From Miscanthus floridulus (lineage: Eukaryota > Streptophyta > Magnoliopsida > Poales > Poaceae): a DNA stretch of 64,000 nucleotides. The notes beneath the pieces are model-generated. The model was not told the origin of the DNA. It did not search any database and saw only the letters and a program-made list of their open reading frames with translations. Positions 12,246 to 21,921 of this stretch are shown one piece after another; position 1 is the stretch's first letter; every line of letters begins with the position of its first letter. Location of the stretch: contig NC_089591.1 in NCBI RefSeq assembly GCF_019320115.1, forward strand, positions 57,102,078-57,166,077, read 5' to 3'. The translations under genes were made by a program, and so were the position numbers.

Positions 12246-12337
12246 TCATCATGGTGGTTGGACCATGAGTTTGATTGCTCGGCTTTGTTCGCACCTGCTC
12301 GGACAAGCTTAAGACGGTGTTGCACAACGGATGCAAG

Positions 12338-12353
12338 GTGCTCGGGGACTAGC
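12338..12353 (+). promoter_or_regulatory. Polypurine tract of the Gypsy element
   Basis: GTGCTCGGGGACTAGC stands immediately before the TGTGGGG start of the LTR. A TCGGGGACT-type tract is the usual plus-strand primer site in grass Tat-type Gypsy elements. Confidence 0.6.
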
Positions 12354-12825
12354 TGTGGGGGGTACAACCCTGAATACCCACGACGGACCACATGGGCTAC
12401 GCCCCTAGGGGCGGCCCAGCCCATAAGATGAAGCCTTACGAGGCACGACGTTGCTCGGCATCTCCCGCAAGACACCAGGAAGATATCCTGAAGATACTAT
12501 GAGATCTGTTAGGATACATATGATCCCATGATTTTTGTAATATGTTATTACTTTCCGGTTATCTCTTAGATTTAACCAACTTGTAACCCTGCCCCCGGGA
12601 CTATATAAGGCGGGTAGGGACCCCTCTAAACATACGCAATATCATACGATAGCCAATACAATCCAACAGACCATAGGAGTAGGGTATTACGTCATACTGA
12701 CGACTTGAACCTGTCTAACTCGTGTGTCTCGGTTGCCTTCTTGTTCTCGGTTATACGTATCTCTGCCGATCAATCTACCTTCGTGGGATACCCCTCAGAG
12801 AACTGCTGACGATATTCTGGCAACA
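12354..12825 (+). mobile_element. 3' LTR of the Tat-type Gypsy element
   Basis: The 472-bp segment starts TGTGGGGGGTAC and ends TATTCTGGCAACA, giving TGT/ACA termini. It contains a TATA box (CTATATAAGG at 12601) followed by GCGGGTAGGGACCCC, as in an active U3/R junction. The flanking DNA to the right reads as unrelated gene-like sequence. No target-site duplication can be tested because the 5' end of the element is missing. Confidence 0.75.
12601..12610 (+). promoter_or_regulatory. TATA box of the Gypsy 3' LTR
   Basis: CTATATAAGG is followed by a GC-rich segment about 25-30 bases downstream, the expected start of R. On the + strand it points at the possible gene fragment starting at 12828. 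Confidence 0.6.
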
Positions 12826-12827
12826 CC

Positions 12828-13090
12828 ATTGACCCACACTTAGTTCATACTCCACAAATCGGCTTTGCAAGCCTTGGTTGTGGTGATGTTGTAGCAATTA
12901 GGACAAGTGGTCAAGTTTTTCTTTCTAGGCACATGGATGACGATTTAGTTTATGGATTAATAGTCACTATAATATATTGGTCTATTTTTTTGTTGTTGGT
13001 TGTGTGCTTCCTTAGGTAGCGGATGGATGTGCATTTCAAGACTTTGTGCTATCTATACTTGAAAAATCTTCCTTTATAAAAAATGATTAG
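12828..13090 (+). CDS. Possible last two exons of an unidentified gene, truncated by the Gypsy LTR
   Basis: Exon a (12828-12947, 40 codons) is open and reads IDPHLVHTPQIGFASLGCGD, then VVAIRTSGQVFLSRHMDDDL. It ends at a GTTTAT donor. A 68-bp T-rich intron (12948-13015) ends CTTAG. Exon b (13016-13090) reads VADGCAFQDFVLSILEKSSF, then IKND and a TAG stop. Both exons are in phase, with GT-AG ends and a normal amino-acid mix, so this looks like the C-terminus of a real protein whose 5' part was replaced by the retrotransposon. I do not recognise the family. Alternatively it is a chance open stretch; the frame stays open without the intron up to 13017. Confidence 0.35.
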
Positions 13091-13984
13091 TTTCCTCTAA
13101 AATTCTGTTTTGGAACGCACGAATTTTACTATAGGGACTGTTCATTTCGTAGGAAAACCGTAGGATTTAGTAAAAAATCATGTGTTCTAAAGGAGACTAA
13201 TCCATGTGAATAGGATCATGTTCGAATAATACAATTGCATTGGTGAGAGATGTTGGGCATCTAACTTAGTCACGTTCAAGGTGCTATTATAAGTCTCAAA
13301 TAGCATGTCGCTTCTAGACTTGTGATATTTGGTTAAGCAGGGTTGGTCTATGACCGAATAGAGATATGTGCGAGCAGAGAGAATGAGAGCGAACCAAATA
13401 AGTGAGGGGCAAAAGATCATCTCCACCTTCCTTTGTTTTCAGATTTGTATTTACAATAGAGTCCCTAAAAGTTATAAATAATTCTCAAGCAAGCCTCCAG
13501 ACTTTATAAGTAGACTCTAAACACTCTAGTGGGGTCCCTAACATATGAACAAGCACATAGAATTCCCGCAGTCATATCATCATGAGAAAAAAGGGATACA
13601 AATGTCTCGACATCGAGCACTTAAAATGGAGACTCATTCTTGGTCGAGCACTTAAAATGGAGACTTATTCTTGGTGGTGTTGCTTACTTATAAATGAATT
13701 GATGTAAATTGGGTGTGTTGATGCATGAATATTAATCAGATAGTCCGTATGTAACAATAGATGGTGGCAGGAATATGATTCGGAAATGCTCCTGCACGGG
13801 CGTCCGAACTGTTTTTCCTATCATACGCTATTTTAATTGGATCCAACCCATACATATGGTCCAACAGTCCCTGCATAACATATTTCTCTTCTACACCTGC
13901 TCGTCTTCCTAACGTGGCACTAGGGCTTGGCATTTGTGGCTGGTGGCGCCGTGCTCGCCTTTCTCCTTCGTCCTTGACCGCCTT
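13091..13984. other. Intergenic stretch with a short tandem repeat
   Basis: No gene or transposon domain is visible. At 13613-13676 a unit of about 31 bases (TCGAGCACTTAAAATGGAGA and onward to TTCTTGG) is present twice with one difference. The rest is A/T-rich unique-looking DNA; a GC-rich change starts near 13910, just before the duplicated segment. Confidence 0.5.
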
Positions 13985-14214
13985 CCATCACTACCGCTTC
14001 CTCCTTCGCGGCCCTGCCTGCTCGTGCCCGCCAGCAGCAGCCACGCAGGTGTGCAGGCGCCGGCCGCCGCATGTGGCCAGGTGGCCAGGAGAGGTGGCCG
14101 TCGCTGGTCGGGCGTAGGCGCAACTGGCCACTGCCAGGCTGCGCCACCATCCTCGGCCACTGGCTTGCCAGAATTGGTCGTTTCCCCGCTTTGTGTTGCA
14201 TCGTACGGAAGAAG

Positions 14215-14660
14215 GGTGAAAATCGCATGTTGGAAGAGTATGTTTCAAGTGTTTCAGATGTTTCAGAGGTATGTTGCAAGTGTTGTATATCGATGTTACA
14301 AAAGTATATCAGGATGTTGCACATATTGTAATAGCTATACACGTATGTATCAAGTGTAAGTTTCAAATGTTTCATACTTTCATCTGTTCCATATGTATGT
14401 TGTTAGTGTTTTTATTTGAATGTTGCAAAATTAGATCGGGATGTTGCATATACATGCATATTGCAAGCATATGTTTTAAGTGTTATCAGGTGTTTCATAT
14501 GGACTTTGCATATGTTTGCAATGGTTTTCAAATGTTTTTTCAGACGTTTTCGCGTCTGTTTTCAGACGCTTGTTTCAAGTGTTTCATCTATCTTTTTTTG
14601 TATGGTACAACTATTGCATCTGGATGTTTTAAAAGTGGACTGGGGTGTTGCACATGAGAT
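14215..14660 (+). repeat. Degenerate repeat built from TGTTTCAAGTGT/ATGTTGCA-like words
   Basis: The stretch repeats variants of TATGTTGCAAGTGTT, TGTTTCAAATGTTTCA and GGATGTTGCA at irregular spacing and ends in a GC-rich tail (to about 14840). The same block occurs in duplication copy B at 48775-49220. I recall such blocks as common dispersed grass repeats, probably part of a non-autonomous DNA transposon, but cannot assign the family. Confidence 0.6.
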
Positions 14661-15238
14661 GCGCGTGGGAGGCGACTAGCGGCGCGGACGACATTCGGGG
14701 CGGTGTGGGTGACGTCCGGGGTGACGCGGGGCCACTGCAGGTGCACTCGCTCGTGAGCCTGACACACTAGGCGCTCGCGCCCTGTGCGGGCACCGTTCCT
14801 ACGCTAACGCCTGGATCGGATGTCCGAGGGCTAAGTTCGAATATGATTTCTCTTATTTGTTATGTCAGCCATTTGTATACTCCTTATTCGGTTATTCCCT
14901 TCTTTACAGATACCATTTTTTTTTAAACAACTGTTATTCTGTTCAAATTTATGTGTATGCAACAACGCACAATCCAATATCTAGTCGATCCCACGAAGTG
15001 AAACGTTCCTCACGTGGCAGAGGTTGGAACACCCGGTACACAACAAGACGCCTGCAGCCACACCCACCCAGACAACGCACAGAAACTACCAAGTCCCAAG
15101 GCTAGTCTCAAACAAGGGGCCTGCAGCCACACAGGTCACAGGGTACAGAAAACTATCAATGCTAGCTTCCAACGCCAACCGGGCAGTCCAAGCCAGGCCT
15201 GTCGCCGCCCCGGTCCCGCAGCGACTCACACACACGCT

Positions 15239-15786
15239 TAGTGTTCGCTTAAACGGATTAAACGGTTATTTAAACGGCTAGTAAACAGTAAACGGTGGTA
15301 AATTATTTTATTTAGGAGATAAACGGAAATTAAATGGTTGACCGTTTAAACGGTCAAAAAACAGAAAAAATAGCCTAAACGGTCTAAACAGAACGGAGAT
15401 AAACAGCATTAAACAGGCTAAACAGCTGTTTAAACGGCCGTTTAGGCGAACACGAGGTAAATCTAGTTCAATTTTATATGGATAAATTTGTATACTTAAG
15501 TTTATTATATTTATAAATATGTACACTTGATATGTTACATGCATAAATATCTATATTTGGTACTTTTTACGTGCATAAATATATATACATGCCAAAATAA
15601 TTGATTTTTTACTTAAATAAATATATATAAATGCTAGAATACTTGATTTTTTACATGCACATATATAATCATATGTATTTTTTTTAAAAAAAATACAAAA
15701 CTGTTTAAACCGTTTAACTTTATTTAAACACCATGTAAACAACCTAACGAAAAACGACCGTGTAAAGACCGTTTACGAAAACATCG
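15239..15786. mobile_element. hAT-type non-autonomous element inserted upstream of AKR-A
   Basis: A 548-bp A/T-rich insertion full of TTTAAACGG words separates sequences that are contiguous in copy B (around 49780-49790). It is flanked by CACACGCT and CACCCGCT, an 8-bp target duplication with one mismatch, the size used by hAT transposases. The ends are imperfect inverted repeats: TAGTGTTCGCTTAAACGG against the complement of CCGTTTACGAAAACATCG. There is no coding capacity. It lies about 175 bp upstream of the AKR-A start codon. Confidence 0.75.
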
Positions 15787-15960
15787 CACCCGCTGCACTC
15801 CCGGCACCATGAAAACAGGCGCCCATCGTCTCTCGCCCCGCTCTCCCACGCCAACACGCGCACACATCCTTCAGCTCGCCACCACACCACACACAGAACG
15901 CGTGCTCCTGCCTTCCTGATTGAGCAACGAGCAAGCTACCTAGCTAGAGGACACGACACG

Positions 15961-18599
15961 ATGGCCTTGCAGTTGCAGGTCACCGGCGGCGTGGGCTGCT
16001 GCTGCCCTCGTCCTCTCCCGGGCAGTCGTGGCCGGCGGTTGCCGCAGGCGGCGGCGGCGCTGTGTCGCCCGCCCCGCGCGGTAGCGTCCGGCGCGACCAC
16101 GGTGGTGGAGGAGGACGAGGGCAAGGTGAGGCTGGGCAGCTCAAGCGTCGCCGTCACCAAGCTCGGCATCGGCGCGTGGTCCTGGGGCGACACCACCTAC
16201 TGGAACGACTCCGAGTGGGACGGTACGTGGGAATTCACCTCCTGCTGCGCGCTGCTGTGATGCTTGTTCTCGTTCTCATTCTTGCTCGGGGGTGCGCGCG
16301 GACGTCAACGTTTCCTGAAATCCTGGCCATGCTTCTTCCAGTGCGCACACCTGCCCGATGCATTGCCAACAATGAATCGTACGTGCATACTGTGTGTGTA
16401 ACTTGCACGCATGATAGCCAGCAACGAGATTGGCATGTTTGCCAATCCCTTGTCTTTCTAATTTCTATAGTACGATGATCCCGCTGCTTCAGGAAAAGTC
16501 CTACTCGATCTTTGCCTTAACCGTGACCGAATCATCACATACTATTGCTCGGCTAGCATTGGTTTAGCATGTCAATGGCCAATTTGCTCCGTTCCGAATG
16601 TAGCGCTATGTGATTAGTTTCTTTGACCTGAATTGTCAGATAGGAGATTGAGGGAGGCACAGGACGCGTTCGATGCGAGCATCGATAACGGGATGACCTT
16701 CTTCGATACCGCAGAAGTATACGGTACAGCGGTAAGAAACTAAACTATAAACCAACTACCTAGCTCACTCACTCCTCCCAAATTCAGTTCTGAAGGAAGG
16801 CACAGCTGTATCTAACTAGGGATCCTTCTGTTCTACAGCTCATGGGAGCGGTCAATTCTGAAAGTTTACTAGGAGGGTAATATCCTATCTTCCGTTGTTT
16901 GATACTTTAAAATTTTGTATAAAAAAAGAGATTATGTATAACAGTAATTTTCATCAAGTGATGTATGCCTTGCCATCAGATTCATCAAGGAAAGGCAACA
17001 GAAGGAACCGGTCGAGGTGGCCGTCGCAACAAAGTTCGCTGCCCTTCCTTGGAGATTCGGAAGGGGGAGTGTTCTTTCCGCGCTGAAGAAATCACTAGAC
17101 CGTCTTGGCCTATCGTCAGTTGAGCTCTACCAACTCCACTGGTTGGTTTTCCTGTTCTTTCTGCAGATACATGTTTCTTGCCCGTAAAAATGCAAGTTTT
17201 TATTTATGTTTTCATTATCTTTTGCCAGGCCAGGGATTTGGGGGAACGAAGGTAACCGATGCAGCATACCCTTTGCAAAAGTTAAATCTGATTGACTAAT
17301 CAGTGAACTTCGTTGTTCTGACATGACTGAGCATGCATGATGCAGGATACCTTGATGGCCTTGCCGATGCTTATGAGCAAGGCCTAGTAAAGGCTGTTGG
17401 AGTCTCAAACTACAATGGTTTGTATCATGTCTTGAACTCGCAAAAATGATATTGCGTTCTCATTGAAATAACAATATCTACTATGACTTATCTAAAGAGA
17501 AGCGCCTTCGGGATGCACATGCTCGCCTGAAGAAGAGGGGGGTTCCACTTGCTGCAAACCAGGTGAATTACAGCCTCATATACAGAACCCCTGAGCTGAA
17601 TGGTGTGAAGGCAGCTTGTGATGAGCTCGGTATCACCTTGATTGCTTATTCCCCGATTGCCCAAGGTAGGAGCTAGTCTCTTAATTATTTAGCCAATTAT
17701 GCGACCATGTTAAATTAGGCCTTGTTTAGATTGCAAATTTTTGCAATCTGGACACTGTAGCACGTTTCGTTTGTATTTGACAAACTTTGTCCGATCATGG
17801 ACTAACTAGGCTCAAAAGATTCGTCTCGTGATTTACAACCAAACTGTGCAATTAGTTATTTTTTTTACCTACATTTAATGCTCCATGCATACGTCCAAAA
17901 ATTGATGTGATGGAGAGAGTGTGAAAAAACTTGGAATTTGGAGGTGATCTAAACAAGGCCTTAAACAGTTTTGGATTGATGTAAGCCCAATACAATTTTT
18001 TTTTTGTTTTCCAATCTCATTTCCTGCACTAATTTGTTCCCATAATTCAGGTGTTCTGACAGGTAAGTACACTCCCGAAAATCCCCCTACTGGTCCTCGA
18101 GCGAATACATACACACCTGAGTTCCTTACCAAGGTTAGTGTTCTGTAAACTAGAGCTCGCTGGTTACACTGACACACAGCTTCAATCTCTGCAATTCAAC
18201 TTTATTATCCGAAATCTGAAGATGCATCATGTCATATATGTACAGCTCCAACCACTTATGAACAGGATTAAAGAGATTGGAGCAAGCTATGGCAAGAGTC
18301 CAACCCAGGTACGCTGCTTCACCAAAAAAGCTTGGAACATCTCCAGATCAAAAACATTTGAGATCATAACGAGATGCATGAACACGGTTGATCTTCCCTT
18401 TGTTCCTTCGTTTCAGGTGTCTCTGAACTGGCTGACCTGCCAGGGGAACGTGGTGCCAATTCCCGGAGCCAAGAATGCCAGCCAGGCCAAGGAGTTCGCC
18501 GGCGCACTCGGTTGGAGCCTGACAGGAGACGAGGTCGAGGAGCTACGAACTCTGGCACGCGAGATCAAGGGCATCAAGATGCCCATTGAGGAGTCGTAG
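15961..18599 (+). CDS. Aldo-keto reductase, chloroplast-type (At1g06690-like), copy A
   Basis: Ten exons join in phase to 381 codons plus stop: 15961-16222, 16640-16731, 16839-16876, 16980-17141, 17229-17251, 17346-17417, 17498-17665, 18051-18133, 18246-18308, 18417-18599. All introns are GT-AG. Residues 1-45 are Ala/Arg/Pro-rich and low in acid, like a chloroplast transit peptide. The NADPH-dependent aldo-keto reductase fold is shown by FFDTAEVYG with Asp110 and Tyr115, VATKF with Lys149 and YQLHW with His184, the full catalytic tetrad, then GVSNYN (211-216), [12 protein letters not shown] and the C-terminal [12 protein letters not shown] cofactor block. Family members reduce aldehydes and ketones with NADPH; the substrate is unknown. 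The start agrees with copy B and with the usual length of about 375-380 aa. It appears intact; intron 7 carries a MITE and a hAT-type element lies upstream. Confidence 0.93.
17718..17960. mobile_element. PIF/Harbinger-type MITE in intron 7 of AKR-A
   Basis: The 243-bp element has inverted termini GGCCTTGTTTAGAT and ATCTAAACAAGGCC and is flanked by TTA on both sides (17715-17717, 17961-17963). Copy B has the empty site with a single TTA (near 51713). The internal phrase AAAAGATTCGTCTCG is typical of a very common grass MITE family. The element has no coding capacity. Confidence 0.95.
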
Positions 18600-19070
18600 A
18601 TACTCTGCATTTCACCAACCCATGGTATAGCACTGATTGGAGATTATATAAGGTTTTAAAGCGAGAAGAAGAAAACGCACGGATCTAGAAATGAACCAGG
18701 ATGTGTTAGTAGAAAATGCAGCTTTCAACGAATCTCATGCCTTAAGCACTGTAACTCTGCAAGTATGCATTATTCATTTGCCAAAACCAGGGCTGTAGCG
18801 CTGCTCCCTGTTTTGTGCTGTACAAAAACTTAGAATGGAAAGATAGCGACTGTTGTGCCGCAAAGCAACGCCCAAAAAAAAAAAACTCAAAGTGAAAGAA
18901 AAGTTACAATTTGCTTTACAGTGTTTGTAAATTTGTGACATGACTATTGTAAGCAAGAAAATATTATAAAGTGTAAAATACGCTGCCAACATAAATATGT
19001 CAGGGAAATGTTCATGTAACATAGTTCATTGTTATAAGAACTTCAAGAAGTAAGAAGTTATATTTGCTTT

Positions 19071-19424
19071 AACTCAAGCACTGCCTGATCAATCTTCAGC
19101 TGGTGGGAAACATGGCGTTCCCAGTGATCAGGGAGCTACAGAAAGGGCGCGGACTCCATCTTCGCCTGCGTTGCGTGGGAGCTTTGGAAGGAGCGTAATG
19201 CGCGGTGCTTTCGTGGAGCAGTCATCCAAGTTCCAAACCTGCCGGCCCAAAAAATTGGGTTGTCTATTGCAACGAGTAGTACCTTAGAAAGCTTTGTTGT
19301 TTGTCTAGGCTGGGCCAATGCACTTATGTTATGTATAATCCTTCGCCCACCTAGATAGATTAAGATGTAACAAAAATTTCTCTCTTAATACAAAAGCACA
19401 CAAACCTTTTGCGTGCTAAAAAAA
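19071..19424 (+). mobile_element. 5'-truncated LINE (L1-type) 3' end, copy A
   Basis: The segment lies between two copies of AAGTTATATTTGCTTT (19055-19070 and 19425-19440), a 16-bp target-site duplication. It ends in an A-run after TTTTGCGTGCT, as in grass L1 elements. The + strand encodes a C-terminal LINE peptide, IFACVAWELWKERNARCFRG, similar to the tail after the zf-RVT domain of plant LINE reverse transcriptases. About 45 bp present in copy B are deleted here near 19242. It predates the duplication because both copies share it. Confidence 0.85.
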
Positions 19425-19445
19425 AAGTTATATTTGCTTTTAAAT

Positions 19446-19535
19446 TAGGGCTGGAAGGGGTGGAGGGCTCGGGTGGTCAGTTGCACCAAGTCTTAGGTAG
19501 CCCGAGTTCGAATCCCCGTGGTGCCACTCTCACCA
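19446..19535 (+). mobile_element. tRNA-derived SINE-like segment, copy A
   Basis: GGCTCGGGTGGTCAGTTGC (about 19466-19484) resembles a tRNA D-arm/A box, and GAGTTCGAATCCCC (19504-19517) is a near-perfect B box. The spacing suits a pol III internal promoter. The cloverleaf is incomplete, so it reads as a tRNA-derived SINE head rather than a working tRNA. It follows the LINE duplication site by a few bases. The 3' end of the SINE is not clear. Confidence 0.5.
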
Positions 19536-19719
19536 AGATAGGATAGGCATCGGCCAACCAAGATAGGATAGGCATCGGCCATACATTACCTTCCTTATTG
19601 CGCATGTCCTAATTGGAGGTCTTCTTATCTATTTCTATACCGAGAATAGCTGAACCGGCTGAACGAACCTCTCACTCGGCTAACTCAACAATTATATGTT
19701 TGAGAGTCTAGTCTAACTA

Positions 19720-19750
<31 letters not shown>
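19720..19750 (+). repeat. Poly-G tract, 31 nt
   Basis: An uninterrupted run of 31 G is preceded by GTCTAACTA and followed by CGGTGTTAG. Copy B lacks it and about 150 bp before it, reading straight from CATTACCTT to GGTGTTAG. Such a run can form G-quadruplexes and is also a common site of sequencing or assembly error. Confidence 0.95.
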
Positions 19751-19760
19751 CGGTGTTAGT

Positions 19761-19844
19761 ACACATGGGTTCAAGAATCGCATCAAAGAACGAACAGAAC
19801 ATACACATGGGTTCAAGAATCGCATCAAAGAACGAACAGAACAT
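19761..19844 (+). repeat. Perfect 42-bp tandem duplication
   Basis: The unit beginning ACACATGGGTTCAAGAATCG and ending GAACAGAACAT occurs twice head to tail without mismatch. Copy B contains neither unit, going from TTAGTAC to ACCTTGTTCTC. A perfect repeat beside the poly-G run implies a recent slippage or repair event. Confidence 0.9.
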
Positions 19845-20989
19845 CTTGTTCCCATTTCTCTTTTTTTTACTGGGAAGTCCGTGTCATTCTTTCTTTTTTC
19901 TTACTAGATTGTTTATCAAATCAGAGTCTTTCTCTTTGTAAGCTACTGGTTCAGATCATGATAGGAAGGCCGACCTTTGTCTTGTTCATTTAGAGAATAC
20001 TCAATAGCTGGCTGCTTTTGGTACTAGCATTCCTCTAACACAGAGGGTCAACCTAGCCTTTGCCCTGCTTTTCTAAAATTAGCATCCCTCTAGCATAGGG
20101 GCTAACCTAGCCTCTGCCCCCCCTTTTTTTTTTTCTAAAATAATGGCTTTAGACTTCTACCAATTCAACAAAATATGGTAATCAACACGCTATAAATACG
20201 AAAAAGGAGTCCATAAGTTTGTTTCAAACAATAATTCTCAAATCATATAAAGTTGGGATGGATAACATATATTCATACTTGAGTCTATAAGTTTGTTCTA
20301 TAAAATAATTCTCAAATCTTATAAAGTTGAGATGAATAATATGTATCCTTTATACATCAGTTTCCACTTGCCTGTAAGATCAAGCCTTTTTGGAAAGACT
20401 CGGAATGGAGATGCAAGTTGAGAAATTATACAACCATATGTAGAAAATTAGTACCTGATGATGTTATAGATACAAATTGTCGGGTACCTTAGAATGGGGT
20501 ACCCCAAGCAAAACATCAAATGGGTTGCCCCAGTCCCATCTAAAAAATAACGATGATAAAAGCAAAAAGGTAAGTCGTGGGCCCCTCCCCGTTGCGACCA
20601 GGCCCACTGGGTCCTCCTCCTCCTCGCCTCGAGCCCCGAAAAGGAGGTCTCGACATCCTGGCGAGGCTCCCCAGGGAAGGCCTCGGCAGGGAACGCCGTC
20701 TCCGCCTCGCCCGAGGCTCTCCACAGAAGGCCTCGGCAGGAGGCGCGTTCTCCGTATCGCGCGAGGCCTCTCGCGCGAAGCCTCGGCAAGGAGCCTGATC
20801 CCCGTCTCGCGCGAGGCCCCATTCTCCGTGTCGCTCGAGGCGGCTCGCCCGCGGTCCGTCGCCCCCCCCCCCCCCCCGCCTCGGCCGACCCTCCCGACAG
20901 CCGGTCACGTCCCATTAATGCTTTCAACCACTCCCGTGATCTCAGCCGGACAGCGGCTCAACGTCACAGAAAGACCGACGCGACCCGAA

Positions 20990-21230
20990 GTCGCATCAGC
21001 ACCATACCGGCCAGGACAGGGCACGGCGGGGATTACTGGCCACTGTGTCCAAACATTGTGACCACGATCAGCCGCCGTCAGCGCCTGGGACAGGATATGG
21101 CGGGGATTACCGGCCACTGTGTCCAAACACTGTGACCACGATCAGCCGCCGTCAGCGCCTGGGACAGGATATGGCGGGGGTTACTGGCCACTGTGTCCTA
21201 CCACTGTGTCCACGATCAGCCGCCCGCTCA
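20990..21230 (+). repeat. 74-bp tandem repeats in the Gypsy LTR, three units
   Basis: The phrase GGGACAGGATATGGCGGGG recurs at 21087 and 21161, with a related first unit (GGACAGGGCACGGCGGGG) near 21014. Each unit includes CCACTGTGTCC and GATCAGCCGCC. Two shorter GGCCTCGGCGCTGTACA repeats follow at 21232-21280. Confidence 0.85.
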
Positions 21231-21588
21231 AGGCCTCGGCGCTGTACACCAAGGCCTCGGCGCTGTACATCAGGGCCTCGGCAATATTGGGGTCCGCGCC
21301 TGCCGAGACCCCCCACCGCAGTACCAGCCTCGGCCCCGACCAAGTTTCGGCCTCGTGCATAGTCCGTCCCCAGCGGCTTATGGTCGCCGCCACGTCCACT
21401 CCGAGGCATTCCTGGGGCTCCCACGACGCACAGGATCTGATGGGACGACCACGCCGTCCCAGTACTCCAAGGATGGGCCACTCCGACGACCACGCCGCCA
21501 CAGGAACAGGCCACAGGGCTTGGACATGCCGTCCCTGGCGGCACGACGCCGCATAGTAATACATGTACTGCCCTTGTCCCCCCTTCAA

Positions 21589-21598
21589 CTATAAAAGG
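21589..21598 (+). promoter_or_regulatory. TATA box of the Gypsy LTR
   Basis: CTATAAAAGG, with a GC-rich promoter side upstream and the likely RNA start about 30 bases downstream. Confidence 0.6.
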
Positions 21599-21921
21599 AG
21601 AGGACTTGTGCCACTTAGGGGGGACGCCCGGAGAACACACACACACGCACACCTTCCAGCCGCTTGAGAGCAACGTCTCAGACGGCCCCACGACACCCTG
21701 CCGAGACCTGGGACAAGTTCCCTCTCTCCCTTAGCTTGTAACCCCCTACTACGAGCACTTCGGTGCAAGGAATACAAGTTCTATCCCTCAGACTGGACGT
21801 AGGGTGCCGATTGCCTGAACCAGTATAAACCTTGTGTCTCTTTGCATCACCGTCCGAAATCGGGAGCACGCAGAACAAATTCACTAGTCGGTTGAGGACC
21901 CCCCGGTCCGAAACACCGACA

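Larger units (their letters stand above)
4119..12825 (+). mobile_element. Tat-type Gypsy retrotransposon, 5'-truncated and decayed, with antisense ORF and 3' LTR
   Basis: On the + strand, remnants of RT (from 4127), an RT-linked RNase H-like domain (5233-5436), a second RNase H (5690-6110) and integrase (to about 7100) follow in Gypsy order. A long non-coding part then holds a minus-strand ORF (7965-11224), a 20-bp minisatellite, a polypurine tract and a 3' LTR (12354-12825). A second RNase H and an antisense ORF before the 3' LTR are features of the Tat clade (Grande, Retand, RIRE2). The 5' LTR, PBS, gag and protease are absent; the pol sequence starts abruptly next to the 1-4118 LTR. Many in-frame stops make it inactive. 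Confidence 0.8.
13985..20477 (+). repeat. Segmental duplication, copy A (contains AKR-A)
   Basis: From CCATCACTACCGCTTCC (13985) to GATACAAAT (20477) the sequence aligns by eye, in the same orientation, with 48532-54021. It includes the upstream repeat, all ten AKR exons and introns, the LINE, the SINE-like segment and about 800 bp more. Copy A is about 1 kb longer, mainly through a hAT-type insertion, an intron MITE and a block around the poly-G tract. At 20477 the homology stops at the first base of a Gypsy LTR, while copy B continues into new sequence. Confidence 0.95.
20478..21921 (+). mobile_element. Gypsy LTR, apparently solo, next to duplication copy A
   Basis: The 1444-bp segment starts TGTCGGGTACC and ends CGAAACACCGACA, with TGT/ACA ends. 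It has GC-rich GAGGC-type phrases, a TATA box (CTATAAAAGG at 21589) and a possible poly(A) region near 21740. No gag or pol follows: the next base is inside a truncated Copia LTR. The left flank ends GATACAAAT and the right flank begins GGATGGACG, so no target duplication is present and the right side has been rearranged since insertion. Confidence 0.8.

Noticed and set aside
19466..19517. Functional tRNA gene
   Set aside because: A and B boxes are visible, but acceptor and anticodon stems cannot be closed properly, and copies sit in repeat context.
20477..21061. ORFs of 120-194 codons on both strands in GC-rich DNA
   Set aside because: They lie inside the Gypsy LTR, have no domain and come from low stop frequency at high GC.
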